This document shows positions 34,597 through 46,741 of a DNA stretch of 64,000 bases, piece by piece. Location: the NCBI GenBank assembly GCA_047495785.1, contig JBLDXI010000004.1, forward strand, positions 2,232,001 to 2,296,000, given 5' to 3'. Source of the DNA: Lepidodermella squamata. Its lineage: Eukaryota; Gastrotricha. The notes below the pieces were generated by a model. That model ran no database searches, was not told where the DNA came from, and worked only from the letters and a program-made list of their open reading frames with translations. Positions within the stretch are counted from its first letter, which is position 1. The number at the start of each line of letters is the position of its first letter. Both the position numbers and the translations under genes were made by a program.

Positions 34597-37500
34597 ATTG
34601 GATTGGACTTTTAAGTGGTCACACAATGATAATATTAGCCATGGAGGTACAGCCATTGGCCGTGGCCCGTAATTTTGGGTTGGCGGAGTCTGGTAATAAT
34701 GAGCCAGGCGGCGCCCGCCGTTGCCGGTCGAAATTAATTTCAAGATGAATCAGAAAATATTATTCTTCTGGCTGTAGATAATAGTCAAAAAAGCCGAAAT
34801 AGCAAAAACAAAAATAGCAACAAAAACAAAGAAGCATTTGCGTACCATACATAACCAGCTAACATTACCAGGAGCGCGTATACCAGGTACCAGGTAGGTA
34901 CCATAATCGGCGGGGAGAAAAATCGGCTTTAGTCGCATTAAATGCACAAAATTACCGCCGGTTTCAATGTTACTAAAAATTTTGTTGAATTTAGGGTTAT
35001 TAAGTTTTCGAAAATTTAGGGAAAAATCGCATGGAACCGTGAAAAATGCAGCGTGGCATTGCGGGACTTTCCATAGATATATTAAAAAAGGAAAAAATCC
35101 ATTGAAACTACCCACACGTCGGATGAAGGAATGCCTAATAAATGGTAAGAGCTGACTTTTCACCTGAGTGGAAAGAAATTGAGGTTTTAAAATATGTGTA
35201 GTCCCAGTCTTTAAATTTCGCGTCGAAAATCTCACTCAGAAAAAATCAGCACTGTTTGTGTGACAAGCTTATGGCATTTACTGTCTTTGAGTTTAATTTA
35301 AAAGCGATTAAGAGTCACGTGACTAGTGTGGCTGTGTTAATGACGCAACAATGAAGGCAGGCGCCCTTCTAAACGGAGGGCCGTGATTTTTTTTGGAATT
35401 CTCCTTAAATAGAGGTGATTTTCTCGGTCAGTTTGTAAAATTTTCGAATTTTGAACATATCCTAAGATTCCTCTGCTCTTACATTATAATATCACTTAGG
35501 AATAGCTTCAGAATACATTTTACCATTAAAATGCAGGCTGAAATACCTGTAATATATGCCCATTTTGAGGATTGTTCTGGTTGCTTGTTGACCATTGTCT
35601 AGCGATTTTAAGCGTTTTTAACCGGATTTTCGAGCGATATATTGTTGCTAGCAGTCGTGGCAATTAGATTGTCGAGAAAAAACGGATGCCGAAGCATTAA
35701 AACTGGCAGAAATTTACCTTTGACGTAAGTGAAAAAGCAATAAAAACTGCCTTTTTCACGCACAAATTTTCAATCTGTGCGCTGCCCATGTGTTTTTTTA
35801 AATTATCGATGAGTGAGAATTTTGCACAATGCTTTTTTGCGAGAGAGTAATTTTGTGCATGTGCGAAGCAAGTTTTGACAATTTTTCAGATTTTAGATTT
35901 TAGAACATAGAATTTTGTTAGAAATGCCCAACTTTACAAAATTCATTCGCCTGGCATCAAGGGTATAGATCCTGAAATCAAGGGTATAGATCTACATTCC
36001 GATAAATATTCCTAGGTAATTCAAACTATCTTCGGTTAATTCAAAGTTTTAATTTTAATTTTGAATTTATTGATTTTCGAATTATTTTTATGAAATTCCC
36101 CGGCAACTTGCATTTGCGTCCATCCGTTCGGTTTATGTTTTATCAATAAGTTTTAACCTTTGAAGCTGTTCAGTATTGATTGCCAGCGACGCCAGAAATT
36201 TTAGATGGTTTATTCAATTATTATTATTTTTATTGCACCGAATTTATCAGTTTCGTCTCTAATATTCGTCTGACCCCATTGGTTATGGCATCTGGCTATG
36301 GCATATTAAGTCTAGATTTTGACAGCGTGACAATTCTTTACACTTGCCAATACCAGGAAGCTGAAAATTCCTGCGAATGACCGGAATGAATCAGTACAAT
36401 TTTAACCATTATTTTAGTTAGAACTATAAATTATTTGTATATTTTATCGCGGTTTTTGCGAAAAATTGTCAACGGACATGTTAAATTGCTTCAGCCTCCG
36501 ACAGTTGCATTGCTTCGGGGGTCCACGTAAAATTAATTGCCTTTCACGCTTGCAGCTGAAATTGTTACATGCTATTTTAAAAGAAATTTTTTTGAATTTT
36601 TTTCAAAATTTGCCTTCCATTTTTTCTACGTGGCTTTGCTGACGTTTTTGGTCTTCATGTCATAGCTCATCCCATTTGATCCACGGATAATTTCTGCTGC
36701 CAGCCGCCGCAGCTGACCAGGTCATACGTTGAGGCCGTGACCTAATTATGCCGCCGTAAAAGGTGTAATAATCCGCGAACTCGTTTTATTACTGCTGTTT
36801 TATTACTTGTCAGGTCATGATGTTTGTTTGTGTGTGCGTGTAGAAAGAACCGATTTTCCTCGTCGACCTCCTGCGCTATGCAATTTCAGCATCCGTAGAT
36901 TTCCATTAAAATATTAAATATTTCGATAATTTTTGAGTTTTAATTTTATTGTTATTCTAGACCACCAGATTAGCATTTAATTATTATTGTGTTATTCACT
37001 CCCGCCCGTGGCTGCCCCAATTTTCGGCATTATTTGTCCTTCATCGGTCACTGCTTGCCTGGCTGCTAATACTTGGTACGTTTTACCTTCTGCTTCCACA
37101 GGATTGAGGTGGGGGGAAGAATCAAATCAAATCATTACCCATTTTGTTGTGAGACAGAATTTCCGAGCTATCACTTTTTTTCCCGGATTTTTTCCTGAAA
37201 ATATTGAGGAATTTTTGCGACATGGGAATTTATTGATAACATCGAAATATAATTCGTGTCAAATTCGTAATTTCTTCTGCTGCAATTATCGGTGCACCCG
37301 ATGGAGCCCGTTCACTCGCGGGTAATTTCGCGATAGCTAAGGTGAACAGAATTTCAAGTTTCGTTGGTTTTTCGATTTTTCCAATTTTTCATCTGTTATA
37401 TTAGTAAATTTATCAATTTAAGAAGTAGTCAGCCTAGTGAATAGCCATGATTGAACTGGTATCTGGAAATTCGCCGGAGCGTTGTGTTGATCGCCGATGA

Positions 37501-39825
37501 TCACCTGCATTTTGTTATTTTATTTCAATTTTCCGGTATTTTTTTATATTCCCGCAATTTTTTGTTCTCAGACCGCTCGCGTCCTTAATTTGTAGCGTGC
37601 ATGAAAATGTAAGTAATGGAGATCATTGTGGCTCGGAGATGACGCAAGATCAGATTGTTCTCGACTTAGTTTCATAAAACCCCTGTTACACAACAGAGGA
37701 AAGCGTTCCATATTAGCGATTTTATTCCTTCATTTCTCCATTATTTTCTATTTTCTATTAATTTCTCGAAATCGTTAGGCAGCTTTTGATGCAACGTCTC
37801 TACACTCACCTCTTTGCTGCAATGCAGTGCTGCAATGCGACTGCTACCTAATGCGGGTAACTTTTACCCACTCAGATGACCCACCTCAATGAATTATTTG
37901 TAGCTGCCGTTAATGCTGTTGCTCTAACCAGTCGCTCATCAACTTCGCCTCACCGCGACTACATGTCGGATTGCTCGGATTGAATTATTGGATAATTCCA
38001 ACAATCGTGTTCAATCAAATTTCGGATTATTTTTGATATCAGTTCAGACTTGGCTTGCGTTAGAAATGAAATATTTGTGTGGCATGGTTAATAAAATATT
38101 GCCCCATCATTGGGCGTCCAAAGGCTTATGACTTTTAATTTTGCAACCAGCATTGATGATACTTGATTAATTGCTCGGAGCAGGTAAATTTAATTTGCGC
38201 ATGATTTGGCTGATGGTAATCGAATCCGGAGGGACAGTATAGGCCACTAATTTTGAACGCCAACATTCCATAAATCACGGTCTAGCATTTCAAGATTTGC
38301 CCGTAAAAGTTTTTCGAATTTTGCAGCAAAGAATCTACGAGGGCAAAAATCTGAGAGCACATTTCAGTTGAGCTATTGTTTATAAAATTCAAGAGAATAA
38401 GCGCCACGTCTTGCTGTTTTTTGACCCAAAGTAGGAAAATCTCATTTGTTCCCGTCATGCTTCATCTAAGAAAAATTCTTATCAAATCCAGGTAATGCCT
38501 AGGAATATTCGCGAATAAATATTGAGACTTCCCGATTGGTTATCACCGTTTTAATCATAAAGAAAGAAATGAGTTGGAAAAAGCAGGAGTTTTTGTAACT
38601 CCATGGGTAATTCAGCTAAAGTATTTAGTTTACATATCCTGGGATATATTTTTGCTAACCGGAATTATTTCATTTTTTCTAACTTTTTTTCATTTTTTTC
38701 ATTTTTTATTAGATTCTTGAATCTGACGGTCCTTCATGTTTCATTCCTTCATCCGGCTGTTGTTAAGGCGCCGCGGTTTTCATGCATCCGTCGCCTTGAT
38801 GGAGTGATCATCAGTCCGAAAATCTGCTCCCCGAATCAAATATGCGTTCAAAGTCCTGCTGAAAAATTTCGAATCGAACGGCTGGTAGCCAGGAGGCGCT
38901 GGCTACAACACTGTGCATCTGTTAAACTCAACTTGTTGCAATCGCTTATCGCGTACTTTGACGGCATCTCATTTTCGAAATAGCCTGTCGATCGAATGCT
39001 ATTGTCCCGATGTTTTGTCAGATCGGTCGCTATTTCGCATCTCGTTATCGCTGGAAAGAAATGATTTCTTCTGGAACTCTCGAACTGATTCAGCTCAGAA
39101 TGCAGTGATCACAAGCCGAATCACTCCTGGAACCATTCACAAAGGTTAGAAAAGTTGAAAATATTTTCTCCTATATCGGGAAATTTTATAAAAAATTCGG
39201 GTTCGATTCGGGTTTGTCGATGTCTAAGCGCGATTTCAGGGTGAGAAATTTTTGTAAACCTCTGCTGAGCATGGTTTCGCATTTTTACCGAAAATAAATT
39301 CCAACACTGTGATAATGATTTTCCTAAAATTTGAAAAATGCAAAAAATATAAATCAGTTTTTGATTTCTAATTTTTCTTTCTTGAAAGTTTCATTTTCTA
39401 GAAATTCACGATTTGATCCATAAGTACCCCAGTTGCTGCTCATCCCAAATAGTAGCCCAGGGTTGAGGGGTCAAGTCGGTTCGACGACATTACAAATTAA
39501 CGATTCAACTGACATTAGTTTTCGAATTTTTTAAATTTTATCGAAAATTTATGTTGAAACTGAAGCGCAGTTTTCACCTAGCCTTGCAGTCCGAAATATT
39601 GAAACGATTTTTTTTCCGAAATCAGACAAAGTATCAAGAGTATCACTGTTTTTCCGGAGCCATTTTTCAGCGTGAGATGCCCCCTCAAATTTAGAAAAAA
39701 AAAACACATGTATGGCAGATAAATCCTAACTGCTTGCCCTATGACACATAAAGTTGAGAACTAAGAATAGCTATTGTTTCTAGTTTATATATTGTATTAT
39801 ATCAAGGTGCTAATGAGCTAGTGTG
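34597..39825. other. 5.2 kb without recognisable gene
   Basis: Frames of up to 161 codons occur (for example 34750-35235 minus, 38603-38983 plus), but none has recognisable motifs, consistent splice sites or homologues in the window. A small direct repeat (tcaagggtatagatc, twice) lies at about 35957-35990, and T-rich runs at 38670-38715. The interval may include long introns or UTRs of genes outside the window. Confidence 0.5.
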
Positions 39826-40557
39826 CTACTTGTTATTATACAAGTGGTAATGTAAAATTCGGCACGAGTCCTTTACTACAGAAAGAACAATATCGTTCAA
39901 CAAGGATTTATTAAGGTTAAGTTTGTTAAAAAGTTCGATTAGTCCACGCGTAACAGTTCCGCGCGCTCCGACGAATACTCCGCTGACTTCAATTGATTTG
40001 AGTTTGTATACGTCCATCAGATACGGCACACATGGTAGATAGTGGTCGCGTTTTACTCTGTCTGCATCTTCAAACTGCGTTGCTGAGTTCTCGATCCTGA
40101 TCGTCGGATCAAGAATGATGCCAAACTTCGTTTTCGGATCATATGCAATGATGTCCACGCGTTTCCATGATCCCCCTTCCTGCATTACCTGCACCTCTTC
40201 ATGTGCCTTCATGCCGTTTTTCCGCAAGGCTGTGGCAATCATGGATCGGACCTTGTCATGGCGGTTGTTGATCATCAGTTTGTTGTGTTCACATGAGCCA
40301 AGAACGTGTCCCAGAGTTTCTTTCTCAGCACCGCAAGAGCGGCACTGGGTTCCGTCGCTCACGTTACTTACCAACTTGCTGCTTCTAACAGCCACCATTC
40401 GGGTCGACATCTTCAGGGCCGTGGTGTATTCGCTAGACGAGAGGCCGGTTTTGTTGATAATGAGATTGTTTCCAGCAGGGTAGTCTTTGAAAAGTACCGC
40501 CCCCTTTCCACTAGGCTTCTCACACCATTCGTCAAAACAGCGTTCCCGTTTCAGCTG
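39826..40557 (-). pseudogene. 5'-truncated LINE: restriction-like endonuclease C-terminus (R2/NeSL-type)
   Basis: The minus-strand frame reads from about 40557 without interruption to a TAG at 39826. It begins inside the protein: the linker GKGAVLF...GLSSSEYTTALKMSTRM is typical of the region after reverse transcriptase. A C-x2-C-x7-H-x4-C knuckle follows (CRSCGAEKETLGHVLGSC), then the restriction-like endonuclease core RVDIIAYD..FGIILDPTIRIE, with the conserved D..(K)..D..E pattern. This order, zinc knuckle then endonuclease at the extreme C terminus, characterises LINEs of the R2/NeSL/CRE kind. No reverse transcriptase precedes it, so the copy is 5'-truncated, which is usual for LINEs. The surviving frame is intact, suggesting a young insertion. 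The first ATG is at 40410, but that is not a natural start. Clade assignment is approximate. Confidence 0.85.
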
Positions 40558-40689
40558 TAAAAATGTCTTGTTTTAGTTATTTTCCGAATTTTAGTTTAAT
40601 TTTTTCAACTGGCTTTACAATTAGCTGAACTCGCATCCTTTGAAAAAGATGAATGGCGCATGATTGTTGAAAATTATGAATTTTTCGGA

Positions 40690-40811
40690 AAAAGCAGAAT
40701 CTTCAACTGTGGAGGTGGGTAAGGATCAATCTTCAATCTTTGCCTACCTTCGCCCTCTTCAAAACCGGAAACGGTATAAGGACGTACAGTCTAGGAGAGG
40801 CTAAATGAAAC

Positions 40812-40848
<37 letters not shown>
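40690..40848 (+). mobile_element. possible LINE 3' tail with (ATT)n
   Basis: A non-coding stretch ends ..gtctaggagaggctaaatga, runs through aact and then into about twelve ATT triplets (40812-40848). Short tandem tails of this type terminate several LINE clades. It is opposite in orientation to the endonuclease fragment and does not match its 3' UTR, so it would be a separate insertion. It may alternatively be only a microsatellite. Confidence 0.35.
40812..40848 (+). repeat. (ATT)n microsatellite
   Basis: An uninterrupted run of about twelve ATT units. Confidence 0.95.
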
Positions 40849-40850
<2 letters not shown>

Positions 40851-41454
40851 ACTGGTGAAATTGTTAGGAATGGCCAGGTGATTTTTGGCCTCAACATCGA
40901 TGTCTGAGATTATTTAGTTAGCAACGTTTCAGTCTAAAATTGTGGAGTATTGTTTTGGCAGTTGATGGAACAAATAAAACAAAATGAAGGAAAATGACCT
41001 AGTTATACTTCAATTTCTCATCGTGGATTTTTATTAGCTCTTGGTATGAAAAATCAAATTTCCTGAAAACGTTGTTCTATTTAACTTTTGGAAGCTGTTG
41101 CCTTGGTTTATTTCGGAATGCAAAAAATTTCCTAATATTTTATCAGTTCCTTTATTATTCAAATTGCGGAAAAAATATCACCGTGTTCCTCCTGAAGATA
41201 TCTATCTGATGACATTTGGTTTTTTATACTCTGGCCATTATCGCTAATCGACGGTTGGAATTTTGATTTTTTCGATTTTAAGCCTTCAAGAAATAGATAA
41301 GTCAGCAGACGATCTAGCGCCCATGTTCAGAATTGATGAACGCCGAAAATATAATCTAGCCTAAAAAGTTTCGATTTTAGTTTGATTTGAGGGATAATCA
41401 GGGCCGACAAAAATTTAATGAAAGACCAGTCATACCTTTGTGGCTGGTCCACAA
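40849..41454. other. no gene recognised
   Basis: AT-rich spacer with nothing recognisable before the first of the tandem exon-like segments. Confidence 0.5.
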
Positions 41455-41588
41455 AATCCGGACGAAATTCCGGTTTCTTTGCCAGAAAATTATGGACATT
41501 TTCGTATGAGTCTCGAACTTCTCAATTAGTATTAATTCACGAAACAGCCTATATCATTTTATATATAGCTGTTTTGTCTTATTTTCAG

Positions 41589-41852
41589 ATGATTTTTCAA
41601 TTATTCGAGTCGATTGAAAAGTGGGACATTCTCGCGCTCAGCACCTACCTGCGAGCGTGGCCTTCGCACCGTGCATCAATACGACTACGGCGAGCGTGAC
41701 ATAACAAAACCAATGTCGACAACCACTGGCCCTTGCAACTCGAGAAAGACGAGAGCGTGTTATCCTAGTAACAAGGATTGCTCGGGTTGACGAGGGAACT
41801 GGCTCCGATGTCATGCGTCGAGATCCAATCAGCATGTCCCATCCATGAATCG
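41589..41852 (+). other. tandem exon-like segment 1
   Basis: A 264-bp block bounded by an acceptor (ttattttcag) and a donor (gtaagaattt). It aligns with segments 2 and 3 over most of its length: the shared core is cgagtcgattgaaaa at the start, cgactacggcgagcgtgac in the middle and ccat.gatgaat before the donor. The flanking intron ends also match those of segment 2. No frame is open across it (one reads IFQLFESIEKWDILAL then stops), so it may be an exon of a non-coding RNA, an untranslated exon or a decayed coding exon. Confidence 0.6.
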
Positions 41853-42376
41853 GTAAGAATTTCCTTATTCGTTTTTCATCTGATTGGCAAACTTATCAGA
41901 TTCAGAGGTAGATCCGCACGGTATATTCGTTCAGTGGAATTTTGCGCACGTATTATTTCCGCATGGAATAATGAGTGATGGGAATTTTGCGCGTAAATTC
42001 GTGCTAACGCCGGATAACTTGTCTAGGCGTTAAGGTCGCCCTGATCTAACGCTTAATTATGGCTATAATGTAGAGGAATTTTCCTAACGTCTCGTTAACG
42101 TGTAATAAATGCCTGGTTTTACGGTTGATAAGTCTTGGATGGGCTGAGTTTCAGGAATTATTTTGGCATTTTCTAAAAGCATTTCCAGGAATCTTTCGAC
42201 CAAGGCTTGATAATTCTTGACTATTCAAAAACCAGGTATTTTCTGCCGTTATTCACACATTTCCCCGTCAGACTAACGTTATGTCCGAAGGCATTTGCAG
42301 GCGTTAAAATAGATCCACCTTAACGCGTTAGCTTGCTTAGAGTGGTGTTGCGATGATTAACAAACTATTTTTGTCT
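41853..42376. other. TAACG-rich spacer
   Basis: No gene is visible. The motif TAACG, or its complement CGTTA, recurs at least eight times between about 42001 and 42330. The meaning is unknown. Confidence 0.4.
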
Positions 42377-42384
42377 GTGATCTC

Positions 42385-43293
42385 CATAGAGCTATTTTTA
42401 AGATAGAGGTCCTACTCCTGACTTGTTGGAAAAGTAAACAAATCAGGCGATTTTTTGATTCCCGATGTCTCATTCATATGGTAATTTCCTTGACGAAAAA
42501 TTTGGTGGTACCAGATAGCGCTTCAAATGGGGAACACTGCGATTATTTTTTCGAAATTTTCAGAGAAATTTAGAGCAGGTAAAAACAATTATTTGATTTC
42601 GAATAAATGGAAATTAACTAATAATTAGATCGAAAATCGAAATTGAAGCATGTTTCGAATTTAGTGGGTTATATCCTGATCACACTCTATTTTGATGCTT
42701 GGGGCGAGCTTGGACGATTTTTTTCTGATTTTCTATAATTTTATAAATTATTCTGCTTGGATTTTACATTATAAAAATCGAGATTGCCCGTTGGATTCAA
42801 TCCAGAATCTTTCTTGACAGCTTGTGCGCCACGTGTGGCTGAGTTGAGTCCGGAGCTGGAACGGAGTTCGAATGCAGTGAAAAGCCATTCATTCAACTAA
42901 TAAAAAAATTCCAGAAAATCAGGAAAAATTCGTCCAAGCTCTCTAAGCACTGAAATGTGGAGCTTGATCAGAACTACCTGGTCCGTTAAAAATACGCTTA
43001 AATTTCGCAGCTGTCATGTTTTATTATTGATTAATTTCCTTTTTATGCGATTTTTCCCATTTCAAAAAATATTTAAATTTCGGAAAAATAATCAATGTGC
43101 TCGTCGTTTCAAGAGCCATCTCGAACCGCCGGGTATGATTGATTGTAATCAATCGTTTACGAATAACGAGCGATCGAAACTCACCTGCTTTGTTTACTTT
43201 TCCAACCACTCGACGCTGATTCATCCATCCGGCGCCCATCGCGTTTACAGGCTTAGTAAGGAGTAGGACCTCTATCTTAAAACTAGCTCTATG
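42385..43293. mobile_element. hAT-like non-autonomous element, 909 bp, with 8-bp TSD
   Basis: Terminal inverted repeats match at 34 of 35 positions, starting CATAGAGCTA and ending with its complement. A second shared block (ttggaaaagtaaacaaa) lies inside, on the right after a roughly 60-bp insertion. The flanks are a perfect 8-bp duplication, GTGATCTC, at 42377-42384 and 43294-43301. Eight-bp duplications are characteristic of hAT and P-type transposition. No transposase-like frame is present. It lies between exon-like segments 1 and 2 and explains their wider spacing. Confidence 0.9.
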
Positions 43294-43522
43294 GTGATCT
43301 CTCGTGCGAAAAAATCCTCTCTAAAATAAAAGTTGTGCGGAACATTCCGCTTAAATAATATTTCAGATATAAATTTAAAATTGTGGCTTCACGCGGAAAA
43401 TTCCACACAATTTGCGAGAAAAATATGGAACTTTTCGTATGCATCTCGAACTTCGGACTTCTCGACTAAAATTCCATCATGAAAAACCCCACGTAATTAA
43501 ACCTATTTTCTTTTATTTTCAG

Positions 43523-43806
43523 ATGCCGTATTTCAATTTTCCGAGTCGATTGAAAAGTATTACATTCTCGCGCTCAACACAGTGAACAGCGAACGCTGCC
43601 TCCACAGAATGCGCCAGCACGACTACGGCGAGCGTGACAACAGTACCAGGGTCGCCAACCACCGGCGCCACCACCGGCCCAAGTAACCCATGAAAGAGGA
43701 TCGCGTGTTATTCGGGTGGCAGGAATGTTAATTGAATGATTGGTTGACGAGGGCGCTGGCTCTAGCATACGTCAAGATCTAGTCAACATGCCTCATCGAT
43801 GAATTG
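43523..43806 (+). other. tandem exon-like segment 2
   Basis: A 284-bp block after the acceptor tttattttcag and before the donor gtaagaattt. It is the closest relative of segment 1: they share cgagtcgattgaaaagt, cattctcgcgctca and cgactacggcgagcgtgac. One frame reads AVFQFSESIEKYYILALN and continues for about 54 codons before a stop. The matching frames in segments 1 and 3 stop earlier, so coding is not conserved. Confidence 0.6.
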
Positions 43807-44335
43807 GTAAGAATTTGCTTATTTTTACCTGATGGGCAAAATTAGCAGCCGATTACCTTATCATTTATCATCGAAAAAAATGTGCTAGACCTTTGAGTTA
43901 CCATTTGCATCGAAAACACTCATTGTTTTTTAATGGTCTAATTTCAGCGGCATGCATGCCCGAAATTTCAGAATTTATTCCTTGATAGCTTTAATGAAAA
44001 TTTAGCGAAAATTCAGCTATTTATTATTAAAATTCCAGGATTACGGGCGTTTCTCCGATTGATTTCCGAAATTTGTGTATAGATCACCGAAGGTCGCCCA
44101 GAAATTTTTTACAGGAACAATCCGATGAAACCAGATTAAGTTAATTGAAAAACCATAGACGTAATTTCCGATTAATTCCGATCGAGTTTTAGTCGCGGTT
44201 TCCTCAGTTGTCTTGTTTGAGCTCCATCCTCATTCGATCCCCTCGCTATCAATTTTTCACTTTTTTCGCCCGCTCAGAAATATAGCATTCGTTTCAAAAA
44301 TATAGTGTTAGTAGGTATGCTCATGCAATATTTTT

Positions 44336-44473
44336 TGATACAGCACTCGTAAATCGTCTATATCTGAACTCGCCGTACTCGGTTTACTCATCTCCACTCG
44401 TCTTCGACTCGTTCCGATTCGTAAATCTCGGCCGGCTCCGTTCAGATATAGACTCTTTACTCGTGCTATATCA
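44336..44473. mobile_element. small inverted-repeat element (MITE-like), 138 bp
   Basis: The arms 44336-44369 and 44440-44473 are complementary at about 29 of 34 positions (start tgatacagcactcgtaa). The 70-bp centre is full of ACTCG repeats. No target duplication was identified. Confidence 0.7.
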
Positions 44474-45184
44474 GACAAATATGAACGTCAAATAATCGGG
44501 AATAATTTACGGATTTTATGCTCACTTTTTTGCGGTCAATTTTCCCCTAATAATATGTTTTCAATGCTAAATGCCAACTTTCTGAACGCCTTGAAATCGA
44601 ATTGTATTGTTATGAATTGAGACCGACTATTTTTGGACACCCTAAACTCCATTTTGCCCTATGTTACTCAGGATAAATAACCCGCGATTATTCTAAATAG
44701 TTTTCTGATATTTAGCAATTCGGAATTGTTGTAATTTTTATCCTAAATAACCGGCCGTGCTAAATAGCGAACTTTTTTTATAGTGAAGCATTTTCCCGGT
44801 TTTCCCTGGTAAATGTTGTTATTCCTTCGGTGAAATTGCGGATCAAGGACGTGGCTGGGGGTTAATGAGAGGTCGAATAATTTAGAAAAATATTCAAATT
44901 TCCTGCGAAACTTTGAAATATTAGAAAGCTACCAACTTCGCTATGAAAAACGCCGTGAAGAGCGGCATACCTTAATTAGATCTTAGATGAAATCGAACTA
45001 TTTTTTTCCGCTCGCTGTTTTTTTTAATAAGACATGAGTTCAGAGATTTTAAGGTAGATTTTATACAATTTGAAGACCTAATGTTAGCCTTGGAGCATCG
45101 ATACTCTACAATCACTTTAAATTTTAAATTAAGAACTTTCTGTGTTGATTTTTCCAATTTATTGTTTTTCATCGTTCTTTATAG

Positions 45185-45417
45185 ATGGCGGGTCGCTATC
45201 CGACGCCGTTGAAAATTGGGACATGTCCACCTCAACATCGTTGCCATCTAGAGTGGGCACAAATCGCAGTGTGGCCTAGCAACGCAAAAGCGGAAGCAGG
45301 CCCCTATGTCCGCAAGTTTTCTGCTCAGCCGGATTTGAAATCGAATGGCGACCCGATCAAGATTCTGGCTGTGATATCAGACGCCAATTTTCGTCGGCAT
45401 CGATCAATGACCTATCG
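45185..45417 (+). other. tandem exon-like segment 3
   Basis: A 233-bp block after the acceptor tctttatag and before gtaatt. It aligns with segments 1 and 2 at its start (gccgttgaaaattgggacat) and end (cggcatcgatcaatgac), with a diverged middle. The frame DGGSLSDAVENWDMS parallels SESIEKYYIL of segment 2 but stops after about 31 codons. The 78-codon ATG frame is probably fortuitous. Confidence 0.5.
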
Positions 45418-45794
45418 GTAATTATTTCCTCTGTTTTTTTCAGGCTTCTTGAATTTGAAAATTTTCATTTTGAATTTTCAAAAATTGCAAATTTGAAACA
45501 AATCGGTATTTCATTTTGTCATCGCTCGGTCGTTTTTAGGACACATTTCGAGAAAGGTGATCACTAATAATTAGCCTTAGAATTAAAATAATTGGAAGGC
45601 TTCGAGAATTTTTCCTTTAGAATTTTAGAATCATATAGGCATGGCGTTAAACACCTTTTCCCGTGAGTAGACAGTCTATACTAATATTATGTCGTATGTA
45701 AAGAATTGATCAACGTCGAAAAAATAATCTAGCCGCAATTAAATAATTCAGACCCATGAATATTTTTTTCCCGGGTAGATTGGCCTGATCGGTT

Positions 45795-46230
45795 TACCGT
45801 ATTTTACGAATTATAAGACCCTGCCCTGTACTTTTTTAAACGAGGTACAAGTCCTGCCCTGTATTTAGGGTCTGCCCTTTAATTTTTGGAACCTAATCAG
45901 CCATCTGAAGAGTACTGGCATTAACTGTTAAAACAGCCGAGTAACAGCTATAGCTACTGCTTTCCACTTTCCTCCTGTGACTACACGCGTGAAGTGTGTG
46001 CTCAAGTGGATTAAGGTGGATAAAGGACGATTAGTGCTACTGACGAAAAATCGCAACCTATCCAACTTTAACCACTTACCCAGCAGGCGCTCATGTAAGC
46101 CACTTCATACAAGGCCCTGCCTATTAATACGGTTCTGCCCTTTATTATTTCAAATGACCATTACCCTCTGCCCTTTATTCCGGTTCTGCCCTATATTTGG
46201 GTCCTGCCTAATAATTCGTAAAATACGGTA
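45795..46230. mobile_element. MITE of a TACCGTA-ended family, 436 bp
   Basis: The ends are complementary: TACCGTATTTTACGAATTAT at the left, the same 20 bases read inward from the right. Inside, a short motif resembling CTGCCCTTTATT recurs about eight times in direct orientation. The second family member at 54546 has the same first ten bases. No transposase is encoded. A TA or longer duplication cannot be decided. Confidence 0.8.
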
Positions 46231-46741
46231 GTAATCGGGAAAAATTTACTCTTCACAATTTTGCGTTTTTGCTATATCAATTTTTCACTTATTTCGCCCT
46301 CTCTAAATCAAATACAACCAGTCCAAAATCGGGAAAATTCGTGAATAAATAATTCTTTATTAGATGCCCTCGTTAGCGATTTTTCAAATTTTTCCGCCTG
46401 CTCCTGAAACGTCAAAAAATCGGGTAACTTAACGGATGAAAGAATGTGCCTCGTCACATATTTTGCTCTCAATTTTCCCGAAATGATAACAGTAGTTATT
46501 TCTTCAAATATTTGAATTGCATATTGCGAAAAAATTGAGAAAATTATGGCAAATTTAGAGGCCAGGAAATTTTAGACAATTTTAGATGCAACTTCGAAAA
46601 ATATCCTCCTCAGTTTCCTCTTAGAAGGTTCCGAAATTCCTATCTTTTCCTGTCATCCACTCGAATTTATTTCTATTCTAATATTTTGCGAATCAAATGT
46701 CAAATTATCGCATTTTTTATCCAATTTATTTTGTGTTTCAG

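Noticed and set aside
34750-35235. 161-codon minus-strand frame with a hydrophobic stretch
   Set aside because: No domain, splice or homology support; composition matches surrounding non-coding DNA.
38603-38983. 126-codon plus-strand frame
   Set aside because: Low-complexity Phe/Ser run from a T-rich tract; no supporting feature.
40115-40483. 122-codon plus-strand frame
   Set aside because: Antisense shadow of the LINE endonuclease frame.
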